Below, in pieces: positions 1 through 5,080 of a stretch of DNA of 5,150 nt. A program made the translations under genes and the position numbers. Position 1 is the stretch's first letter, and each line of letters opens with the position of its first letter. The notes beneath the pieces were generated by a model. The model saw only the letters and a list, made by a program, of their open reading frames with translations. It searched no databases and had not been told where the DNA came from. Origin of the DNA: Hyphomicrobiales bacterium (GTDB lineage Bacteria; Pseudomonadota; Alphaproteobacteria; Rhizobiales; Beijerinckiaceae); the NCBI GenBank assembly GCA_027489835.1, contig JAIXZF010000419.1, positions 1 to 5,150 on the forward strand. Reading direction: 5' to 3'.

Positions 1-1
1 C

Positions 2-166
2 GGCTCGTTCCCGGCCGGCCTGGTGATCTACTGGACCTGGAACAACTTCCTGTCGATCCTGCAGCAGGCCTACATCATGAAGAAGCACGGCACGAAGATC
101 GAGCTGTGGGACAACATCATGGGCATGTTCAGCAAAAAGCCCGCCGCAGCCGAAGGCGGGAAGTAG
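2..166 (+). CDS. yidC: Membrane protein insertase YidC, C-terminal end (partial)
   Basis: The reading frame is open from the left edge and ends in TAG at 164-166, leaving 54 residues of the C-terminus. It begins GSFPAGLVIYWTWNN, the conserved Phe-Pro-Ala-Gly-Leu, Tyr-Trp and Asn-Asn pattern of the last transmembrane helix of YidC/Oxa1 proteins. A QQAYIMKKHGTK stretch follows, then a charged cytoplasmic tail (KIELWDNIMGMFSKK) and a short Ala/Gly/Lys-rich end. From family knowledge, YidC sits in the inner membrane and inserts and folds membrane proteins, alone or with SecYEG. In alphaproteobacteria it usually lies downstream of rnpA and upstream of yihA, which fits the GTPase gene further right. 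The 5' part lies outside the window, so integrity of the whole gene cannot be judged. Confidence 0.93.
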   Translation, partial: GSFPAGLVIYWTWNNFLSILQQAYIMKKHGTKIELWDNIMGMFSKKPAAAEGGK

Positions 167-194
167 CATCCGGGCTTAGGTGGAGGGGCGAAGG

Positions 195-313
195 GTGGAT
201 TCCCTTCCCCTCCGCTTCGCTCCGGCCGGGAATGACAGCGGGGGCGACTGCTGGAGCGTCAAGTTAATCGCACGGGGTGTCATCCCCGGCGAGGCGAGGG
301 AAGGGGATTCCAC
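195..313. repeat. Imperfect intergenic inverted repeat between yidC and the acetyltransferase gene
   Basis: The left arm at 195-237 starts GTGGATTCCC and ends GGGAATGACA. The right arm at 278-313 starts TGTCATCCCC and ends GGGGATTCCAC, and reads as a 36-nt imperfect reverse complement of the 43-nt left arm. A 40-nt spacer separates them. The ends pair well and the arm interiors differ by small insertions. The element occupies about half of the 221-bp gap between the two genes. It resembles the REP-like or small non-autonomous palindromes common between genes in Hyphomicrobiales. It could fold in RNA and affect mRNA stability. I see no run of T after either arm, so I do not call it an intrinsic terminator. 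No convincing gene or promoter was seen in the rest of the gap. Confidence 0.6.
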
Positions 314-375
314 CTCGCTATGGCTGGCTTGCACACTGCATGAAGCCGGTCTGCCGTTCAGCGCTCCGCCAATCT

Positions 376-379
376 GAGG
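376..379 (+). promoter_or_regulatory. Ribosome binding site that sets the acetyltransferase start
   Basis: GAGG lies 8 nt before the ATG at 388. The same frame is open back to an ATG at 277, but that stretch lies in the inverted repeat and does not resemble the family. This site favours 388 as the true start. Confidence 0.6.
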
Positions 380-387
380 TCCCCGCG

Positions 388-1020
388 ATGTCTGTCCCAG
401 ATCCCAGCATCCTCAATCCGATCAAGGGCTGGAAGGGCACGGCCTATCTCAGGCAGGTGGTGAAGAACTCGCTGATCGAGGTAGGCGACTTCTCCTATTA
501 CGACGACTCGCGCGGGCCGGAGCATTTCGAGGCGCGCTGCGTGCGCTACCATTTCGATTTCATCGGGGACCGGCTCATCATCGGCAAGTTCGTGGCCATC
601 GCCCAGGGCGCGCAGTTCATCATGAACGGGGCCAACCATCCGATGGGCGGGTTCTCGACCTATCCGTTCAACATGATGGGCTTCACCGACAAGCCGGCCT
701 TCTCGAATGACGGGCTCGAGAGCCGTGGCGACACGGTGATCGGCAACGATGTCTGGATCGGGCGCGATGCCGTGGTGATGCCGGGGGTGCGCATCGGCGA
801 CGGGGCCATCATCGGCGCCCATGCCGTGGTGGCGAAGGATGTGCCGCCCTATGCGGTCGTGGTCGGCAATCCGGGCCGGGTCGCGCGCATCCGGTTCGCG
901 CCCGAAACCGTCGATGCGCTGCTCGCGATCCGCTGGTGGGACTGGCCGATCGAAACCATTCAGGCGAATCTCGCCGCGATCACCGGCGCCGATATCGACG
1001 CGCTGCGCGCCGTCGCTTAA
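388..1020 (+). CDS. CatB-related (xenobiotic/Vat-type) hexapeptide-repeat O-acetyltransferase
   Basis: The product has 210 residues, matching the usual length of about 210 for the CatB/XAT/Vat family. These are trimeric left-handed beta-helix enzymes that move an acetyl group from acetyl-CoA to a hydroxyl group; known relatives acetylate chloramphenicol or streptogramin A. Hexapeptide repeats appear at about 57-72 (FIGDRLIIGKFVAIA) and 117-150 (VIGNDVWIGRDAVV, then VRIGDGAIIGAHAVV). Between them is the excursion loop NGANHPMGGFSTYPF (80-94), in which His84 matches the catalytic histidine. The VVVGNPGRVARIRF motif (157-170) and a WWDWP segment (183-187) are family-typical. The start at 388 has GAGG 8 nt upstream. 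The gene lies between yidC and yihA and ends 15 bp before yihA. Its true substrate is unknown. Most chromosomal members are annotated as resistance-like without proof, and cell-surface or metabolite acetylation is equally possible. Confidence 0.88.
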   Translation: MSVPDPSILNPIKGWKGTAYLRQVVKNSLIEVGDFSYYDDSRGPEHFEARCVRYHFDFIGDRLIIGKFVAIAQGAQFIMNGANHPMGGFSTYPFNMMGFTDKPAFSNDGLESRGDTVIGNDVWIGRDAVVMPGVRIGDGAIIGAHAVVAKDVPPYAVVVGNPGRVARIRFAPETVDALLAIRWWDWPIETIQANLAAITGADIDALRAVA

Positions 1021-1035
1021 GGCTCGCACTCACGC

Positions 1036-1704
1036 ATGGCGATGGACAGGGCCTTGGACACAGCGGACGACGACGCCGAATTCGCGGAGGCGGGGCGCAA
1101 GCTCTTTGCCGGCGATTGGCAATTCATCTGGGCCGCCGACAAGGTGGACGCGCTGCCGCCCGCCAAGGGGCTGGAATTCGCGCTGGCGGGACGCTCCAAT
1201 GTGGGTAAGTCCAGCCTCGTCAACGCGCTGACCGGCCGCAAGGCGCTGGCGCGAACCTCGCACACGCCGGGCCGCACGCAACTCCTGAACTTCTTCCGGC
1301 TCGGCGAGCGCGCCACGCTGGTCGACATGCCGGGCTATGGCTTCGCGGCCGTCGGCAAGCAGAAGGTCGAGATCTGGACGCGGCTGATCCACGATTATCT
1401 GCGGGGGCGCAGCAACCTTGCGCGGGTCTACGTGCTGATCGATTCGCGACACGGGCTGAAGGAACTCGACACCGACGTGCTGAACGGTCTCGACAAGGCG
1501 GCCGTCTCCTACCAGATCGTGTTGACCAAGGCCGACGAGGTGAAGAAGGCCGAATTGCCCGCTCTGGTCGAGCGCACCGAGGCCGCGATCAGGCGCAGGC
1601 CCGCGGCCTATCCGCAGGTGCTGCTGACCTCCAGCCGCGAAGGGCTCGGCATCGCCGAGATGCGGGCCAGCATCGCGAAGCTGCTCAGCGAGCGGGGAAG
1701 CTGA
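1036..1704 (+). CDS. yihA: Ribosome biogenesis GTP-binding protein YihA/YsxC (EngB)
   Basis: This 222-residue protein is a TRAFAC-class GTPase needed in many bacteria for late assembly of the 50S ribosomal subunit; it acts in the cytoplasm. The G motifs are all present and in order: G1/P-loop GRSNVGKS at 52-59, the G2 threonine region HTPGRTQ at 76-82, G3 DMPG at 97-100 followed by the family-typical YGFA, G4 TKAD at 164-167, and G5 TSS at 198-200. An N-terminal stretch of about 45 residues before the P-loop is usual for alphaproteobacterial members. The start at 1036 is the first ATG after the upstream stop, with a second in-frame ATG at 1042. The only purine-rich candidate for ribosome binding is AAGG at 1019-1022, overlapping the previous stop codon and 13 nt away, so translation may be coupled to the acetyltransferase. 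Family assignment is secure. Confidence 0.96.
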   Translation: MAMDRALDTADDDAEFAEAGRKLFAGDWQFIWAADKVDALPPAKGLEFALAGRSNVGKSSLVNALTGRKALARTSHTPGRTQLLNFFRLGERATLVDMPGYGFAAVGKQKVEIWTRLIHDYLRGRSNLARVYVLIDSRHGLKELDTDVLNGLDKAAVSYQIVLTKADEVKKAELPALVERTEAAIRRRPAAYPQVLLTSSREGLGIAEMRASIAKLLSERGS

Positions 1705-1716
1705 GGGATTCTGCCG

Positions 1717-1730
1717 CGCTGCGCGCAGCG
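1717..1730. repeat. Perfect 14-nt palindrome after yihA
   Basis: CGCTGCGCGCAGCG is an exact palindrome beginning 12 nt after the yihA stop codon. In RNA it could form a short stem of five G-C/A-T pairs with a four-base loop. No T-run follows, so a rho-independent terminator is not supported. In sequence this GC-rich, short palindromes also arise by chance. Confidence 0.45.
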
Positions 1731-1733
1731 TGC

Positions 1734-1843
1734 GCTGGGTTCCGGGTTCCCTCCGCGGCTTAGCCGCTCCGAGCCCCGGAAACGCGCTGGGGTTCCAACT
1801 CTTTCGTCGTGCCGGGGCCGCGCTGCGGAACCCGGAACGCAGC
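1734..1843. repeat. Nested inverted repeat in the yihA-DUF423 gap
   Basis: The outer arms are 1734-1750 (GCTGGGTTCCGGGTTCC) and 1827-1843 (GGAACCCGGAACGCAGC). They pair at 16 of 17 positions, including a perfect 12-nt core. Inside lie a second pair, GCCCCGG (1773-1779) with CCGGGGC (1812-1818), and a small hairpin GCGGCT/AGCCGC around 1755-1767. The structure covers most of the 160-bp gap and ends just before the ribosome binding site of the next gene. It could be a REP-like mobile palindrome, or an RNA structure that shields the 3' end of yihA mRNA or attenuates downstream expression. No T-tract is present. No gene is seen in this gap. Confidence 0.6.
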
Positions 1844-1864
1844 CCACCTTGAAGGACCGCAGCC

Positions 1865-2233
1865 ATGACCAGCATCCGGATCCACCTGTTCATTGCCAGC
1901 CTATTCGGCGCTGCCGGAACCGGCTTGTGGGCGGCTGCGACGCACGCGGCGGGTGGGGGCAGCGCGGCGATCGGCGCGCAGATGCTGCTGATCCATGCGG
2001 CGGCGATCATCGGTCTCGGCGCCGCACGTGCCAACGGGCTGCTGCCGGAGAGGCTGGGCGGCTGGCTTGTCTCGACGCTGGCGCTGGGCGTCGCGCTCTT
2101 CGCCGGAGACCTTGCGCTGAGGGGCCTCGCCGGGGTCAGGCTCTTTCCCATGGCGAGTCCGCTCGGCGGCGTGCTGATGATCGCGAGTTGGCTGGGGCTC
2201 GCCGTCTCGGCGCTGGTCGGCCGCCGCGCCTGA
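1865..2233 (+). CDS. DUF423 family small inner-membrane protein
   Basis: The 122-residue product is very hydrophobic, with four likely transmembrane helices at roughly 6-26, 34-54, 65-85 and 97-118. The C-terminal half carries the pattern I associate with DUF423 (YgdD-like) proteins: an LFAGDLALRGLAG segment (78-90) and an ASPLGGVLMIASWLGL segment (97-112). The QMLLIHAAAI stretch (39-48) fits the conserved Gln/His of helix 2. The function of the family is unknown. The start is supported by GAAGGA at 1851-1856, 8 nt before the ATG. The gene is co-directional with yihA and argB, separated by 160 bp and 65 bp. A different frame through this region is open and continuous with argB, but its translation is Arg/Gly/Ala-rich and not protein-like. 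The N-terminal helix is more diverged than I expect for the family, so assignment is good but not certain. Confidence 0.82.
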   Translation: MTSIRIHLFIASLFGAAGTGLWAAATHAAGGGSAAIGAQMLLIHAAAIIGLGAARANGLLPERLGGWLVSTLALGVALFAGDLALRGLAGVRLFPMASPLGGVLMIASWLGLAVSALVGRRA

Positions 2234-2298
2234 GCGCTTCCGCCGCAGGCGATGATCGGCTAGAAGGCGGCCGAACTCGTCGTCCGGAGCCCGCGCCC

Positions 2299-3195
2299 AT
2301 GACCGATCCGTTGAAGCTGCCGCCCTCGGTGCAGGCGGACCTGCTGGTGCAGGCCCTGCCGCACATGCAGCGCTACGACCAGCAGATCGTCTGCATCAAG
2401 TATGGCGGCAATGCCATGGGCGACGCGGCCACGGCCGAGGACTTCGCGGAAGACATCGTGCTGCTCGAGCAATCCGGGCTCAAGCCCGTGGTCTGCCACG
2501 GGGGCGGGCCGCAGATCGCGCGGATGCTCGAAAAGCTCAACATCAAGAGCGAGTTCCGCCAGGGACTTCGGGTCACCGACGCCGCCACGGTCGACGTGGT
2601 CGAGATGGTGCTGGCCGGCTCGGTCAACAAGGACATCGTCGGCTTCATCAGCCGCGAGGGCGGCAAGGCCATCGGCCTGTGCGGCAAGGACGGCAACATG
2701 GTCACGGCCCGCAAGGTCCACCGCACCGTGGTCGATCCCGACTCGCGCATCGAGCAGGTGCTCGATCTGGGCTTCGTCGGCGAGCCGGAAACGGTCGACA
2801 CAACGGTGCTGGATGCCGTGCTCAAGGCCGAGCTGATCCCCGTTCTGGCGCCGGTCTGCGCGGGGGCGGACGGGCAGACCTACAACGTCAACGCCGACAC
2901 CTTCGCGGGCGCCATCGCCGGAGCGCTGGGCGCCAAGCGCCTTTTGCTGCTCACCGACGTTCCCGGCGTGCTCGACAAGAACAAGCAGCTCATCAAGGAG
3001 CTGACGGTCGAGGAATGCCGCCGGCTGATCGCCGACGGCACCATCACGGGCGGCATGATCCCGAAGATCGAGACCTGCATCTACGCGCTGGAGAAGGGCG
3101 TAGAGGCCGTCGTCATCCTCGACGGGAAGGTGCCGCATGCGGTGCTGATCGAGCTGTTCACTGACCACGGCGCCGGCACGCTGATCCGCCGCTAG
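2299..3195 (+). CDS. argB: Acetylglutamate kinase (N-acetyl-L-glutamate 5-phosphotransferase)
   Basis: ArgB uses ATP to phosphorylate N-acetylglutamate, the second step of arginine biosynthesis, in the cytoplasm. The 298-residue product fits the amino-acid kinase fold. Visible motifs are KYGGNAM (34-40, the phosphate-binding lysine and glycines), HGGGPQI (67-73), RQGLRVTD (87-94, substrate site), NVNAD (196-200), LLLTDVPGVL (216-225) and GGMIPKI (251-257, second catalytic lysine). It has about 25 residues before the kinase core and a C-terminal VPHAVLIELFTDHGAGTLI segment (278-296). Both are features of hexameric, arginine-inhibited enzymes, so feedback inhibition by arginine is a reasonable inference. 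The ATG at 2299 is preceded by GGAG at 2286-2289, 9 nt away, and gives normal family length. Its TAG stop overlaps the stop of convergent xseA. No ARG-box-type operator was recognised in the 65-bp gap upstream. Confidence 0.97.
   Translation: MTDPLKLPPSVQADLLVQALPHMQRYDQQIVCIKYGGNAMGDAATAEDFAEDIVLLEQSGLKPVVCHGGGPQIARMLEKLNIKSEFRQGLRVTDAATVDVVEMVLAGSVNKDIVGFISREGGKAIGLCGKDGNMVTARKVHRTVVDPDSRIEQVLDLGFVGEPETVDTTVLDAVLKAELIPVLAPVCAGADGQTYNVNADTFAGAIAGALGAKRLLLLTDVPGVLDKNKQLIKELTVEECRRLIADGTITGGMIPKIETCIYALEKGVEAVVILDGKVPHAVLIELFTDHGAGTLIRR
3192..3195. other. Overlapping stop codons of convergent argB and xseA (CTAG)
   Basis: The palindrome CTAG supplies TAG at 3193-3195 for argB on the plus strand, and TAG read from 3194 to 3192 for xseA on the minus strand. 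No intergenic space remains, so any terminator for either gene must lie inside the other gene's coding sequence. Confidence 0.95.
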
Positions 3196-4784
3196 GCCGG
3201 CTCGTCGAACAGTCCCGGCAGAGCGGGCCGGGCGGGCGCCTTCGGCCTTGACGCGGGCCTGGGCGGGCCGTCCGCACCCGAGACGGTGACGTCGATCATT
3301 CCGTCCGACAGCTCGACCGTCAGCGCGGCGCCGGCAGGGGCGGCGGAGACCGAGCGGATGGGCTGCCCCGCCGCATCCCGCACCAGGGCGAAGCCGCGCT
3401 TCAGCACCGATTGATAGTTGAGCGTCTGGAACAGCTGCATCTGGGCGCGCCAGCGCGCCTCGCGGTTCTCGACGAGGCGCAGCGCCGCGCGGCGGGCGCG
3501 CTCATTGAGTTCGGCGATTCGCTTGCGGTGCGCCGCGATCGCCTCGAGCTGTCGCGCCATGACGCGCAGCCGGGCTGCCTCCAGCTGGCGGGCGGCGTTC
3601 TCCAGCCGCTCGCGCTGGCGCAGGCCGAAACCGGCGCGCAGCCGCCCGAGGTCGCGTGCAAGGCCTGCCAGCGCGCCCCGTGCCTGGGCGAGCGCGACGC
3701 GTGGCGAGCGCGCCTGGAGCCGGCGCGACACCCTGTCGAGCCGGCGCTGGAAGCCCGCCGCGTTCTGCCGCAAAGCGGAGGGAAGCCGCGCGGCGGCCGT
3801 ATCGAGGCGCTGGCGCGGCAGGTTCAGCAGCGTGTCGCGGTTCGGCAGCACGCGCGCCGCCGCCCTCAGGCCCTGCCGGCGCTGATCGAGCAAACGGCGC
3901 ATGGCGAGGGCACGGCGGCGGCCGAGATCGTCCACCGCCGCCATCAGCTCGGCCCGGACAGGCACGACCTTTTCGGCGGCGCCCGTGGGCGTCGGCGCGC
4001 GGAGATCGGCCGCGTGGTCGATCAGCGTCCAATCCGTTTCGTGCCCCACCGCGGAAACGAGGGGTATGTCCGATTCGGCTGCGGCACGGACCACGGCTTC
4101 GTCGTTGAAGCTCATCAGGTCCTCGAGCGATCCGCCGCCCCGCGCCACGATGAGGACGTCGGGACGCGGGATGCGCCCGCCGGGCTCAAGCGCGTTGAAG
4201 CCGCGGATCGCGGCGGCGACCTCCGCGCCGCTGCTGTCTCCCTGCACGCGAACGGGCCAGACCAGCACATGGCGCGGAAAGCGGTCCTCCAGACGGTGCA
4301 GGATGTCGCGGATCACAGAGCCCGTGGGTGACGTGACCACGCCGATGACGGTCGGAAGATAGGGCAGGAGCTGCTTGCGCGCTTCGTCGAACAGGCCCTC
4401 TGCCGCGAGCTTGCGGCGTCGTTCCTCCAGCAGGGCCATCAGCGCGCCGAGCCCGGCGGGCTCGATGCTTTCGACGATGATCTGGTAGGAGGACTTGCCG
4501 GCGAACGTGGTGATGCGGCCGGTGGCGATCACCTCCAGCCCTTCCTGCGGCTTGGTCCGCAGGCGGCCGAACACGCCCTTCCAGATCACGGCGTCGATCT
4601 TGGCGCTCTCGTCCTTCAGCGAGAAATAGACATGGCCCGAGGCTGAAGGGCCGCGATAGCCGGAAATCTCGCCGCGCACGCGCACGAAGCCGAACTGGTC
4701 CTCGATGGCGCGCTTGAGCGCGCCGGACAGGTCGGAGACGCTCCATTCGAGCACATTGCCGGCGGGGGCGGGGTTGGAATCCAT
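3192..4784 (-). CDS. xseA: Exodeoxyribonuclease VII large subunit
   Basis: XseA is the catalytic subunit of exonuclease VII, which with several small XseB subunits degrades single-stranded DNA from both ends during repair and recombination. The 530-residue product has an N-terminal OB-fold DNA-binding domain at about 10-110 (LEWSVSDLSGALK, then FGFVRVRGEISGYR and GHVYFSLKDE). A catalytic domain follows, with TSPTGSVIRD (151-160), ARGGGSLEDL (214-223), and SAVGHETDWTLID then RAPTPTGAAE (244-271). Asp160, Arg215, His248 and Asp251 correspond to the essential residues known in E. coli XseA. A long Arg/Ala/Leu-rich helical region, about 275-450, is the coiled coil expected to bind XseB. The core ends YQSVLKRGFALVRD (457-470), and a proline-rich tail (507-530) completes it. 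The frame stays open upstream to an ATG at 4952, but those 56 codons cover the intergenic repeats. The ATG at 4784 gives normal length, with only a weak AAGAG upstream. Confidence 0.95.
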   Translation of the reverse strand: MDSNPAPAGNVLEWSVSDLSGALKRAIEDQFGFVRVRGEISGYRGPSASGHVYFSLKDESAKIDAVIWKGVFGRLRTKPQEGLEVIATGRITTFAGKSSYQIIVESIEPAGLGALMALLEERRRKLAAEGLFDEARKQLLPYLPTVIGVVTSPTGSVIRDILHRLEDRFPRHVLVWPVRVQGDSSGAEVAAAIRGFNALEPGGRIPRPDVLIVARGGGSLEDLMSFNDEAVVRAAAESDIPLVSAVGHETDWTLIDHAADLRAPTPTGAAEKVVPVRAELMAAVDDLGRRRALAMRRLLDQRRQGLRAAARVLPNRDTLLNLPRQRLDTAAARLPSALRQNAAGFQRRLDRVSRRLQARSPRVALAQARGALAGLARDLGRLRAGFGLRQRERLENAARQLEAARLRVMARQLEAIAAHRKRIAELNERARRAALRLVENREARWRAQMQLFQTLNYQSVLKRGFALVRDAAGQPIRSVSAAPAGAALTVELSDGMIDVTVSGADGPPRPASRPKAPARPALPGLFDEPA

Positions 4785-4880
4785 CCGCGCTCTTGTGCCA
4801 CGTTCGGCGCGGGATGGGGAGAGCCGGCCGTTGTGCCGTTGCCGGTGGCGGATTTCGCGGATCGGGTCAGGAGCGAGCAT

Positions 4881-4912
4881 CATCCCCGGCGGGCCGAAGG
4901 CGGGGGACCCAG
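4881..4912 (+). repeat. Copy of the CATCCCCGGC-type short repeat
   Basis: This stretch begins CATCCCCGGCG and continues as a G-rich segment ending GGGGGACCCAG. It matches, with scattered differences, the right arm of the repeat at 281-313, including an identical first 11 bases and the GGGGA near the end. The two copies lie in different intergenic gaps more than 4.5 kb apart, which suggests a dispersed repeat family. Here only one arm is evident. Confidence 0.45.
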
Positions 4913-4926
4913 TGAACGTGTCGCGC

Positions 4927-4990
4927 TCGTCCTTGCGAGCGGAGCGAAGCAATCCAGCGCTGGGTCACTTCGCTGCGCTCGCGATGACGA
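4927..4990. repeat. 64-bp REP-like near-palindrome in the xseA-purD intergenic region
   Basis: The left arm (4927-4956) contains TTGCGAGCGGAGCGAAGCAA and the right arm (4961-4990) contains CACTTCGCTGCGCTCGCGAT. The 30-nt arms pair at 24 positions around a GCGC centre, and the middle CCAGCGCTGG (4954-4963) is a perfect palindrome. The left arm is very close to the TTGCGAGCG-AGCGAAGCAATCC unit that I know as a common intergenic repeat in alphaproteobacteria and some other bacteria. Lying between divergent genes, it could form a cruciform or, if transcribed, a stable hairpin. The rest of the 296-bp gap holds the single-arm repeat to the left and a candidate purD promoter to the right; nothing else was recognised. 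Confidence 0.75.
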
Positions 4991-5044
4991 CGTAGGAGGG
5001 CGCGGATGGATGGGAATGACCGTCAGCCACGTGCCCGACTCTCC

Positions 5045-5074
5045 TTGAGTTGCCGCCGCCCCGCGCGCTAAAGC
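5045..5074 (+). promoter_or_regulatory. Candidate purD promoter
   Basis: TTGAGT at 5045-5050 and CTAAAG at 5068-5073 are separated by 17 bp. GCTAAAGC (5067-5074) matches 7 of 8 positions of the alphaproteobacterial -10 consensus GCTANAWC. The spacing predicts transcription starting at about 5079-5081, at or next to the purD ATG. This is pattern matching only; the -35 element is a partial match. Confidence 0.4.
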
Positions 5075-5080
5075 CCTCGC

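Noticed and set aside
140..160. Possible terminator hairpin CCCGCC/GGCGGG at the end of yidC
   Set aside because: The six-base stem lies inside the last codons, before the stop, and no T-run follows.
180..377. Small 65-residue open frame after yidC
   Set aside because: It lies entirely within the inverted repeat region, has no visible ribosome binding site and reads like low-complexity translation of repeat DNA.
277..387. N-terminal extension of the acetyltransferase from an ATG at 277
   Set aside because: The extra 37 residues lie in the repeat, are not family-like, and exceed the usual length; a ribosome binding site supports 388.
1030..2151. Long minus-strand open frame of 373 codons opposite yihA and DUF423
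   Set aside because: Long antisense frames are expected in GC-rich coding DNA; it crosses an intergenic gap and shows no recognisable motifs.
2259..2266. GCTAGAAG as a -10 element for an argB promoter
   Set aside because: It matches the alphaproteobacterial -10 consensus at 7 of 8 positions, but no reasonable -35 element lies at the right distance.
1849..2298. Extension of argB upstream through the DUF423 gene
   Set aside because: This is a shadow frame rich in Arg, Gly and Ala; argB has a normal-length start at 2299 with GGAG upstream.
3411..4331. Plus-strand open frame of 306 codons opposite xseA
   Set aside because: This is an antisense shadow of the conserved xseA frame, with Arg/Ala/His-rich composition and no domain features.
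4785..4952. 56-residue N-terminal extension of XseA
   Set aside because: It covers intergenic and repeat DNA and has no resemblance to XseA; the 4784 start gives the expected N-terminus just before the OB fold.
4833..5048. Small plus-strand open frames in the xseA-purD gap
   Set aside because: They run through the repeat elements, have no ribosome binding sites and show no protein-like features.
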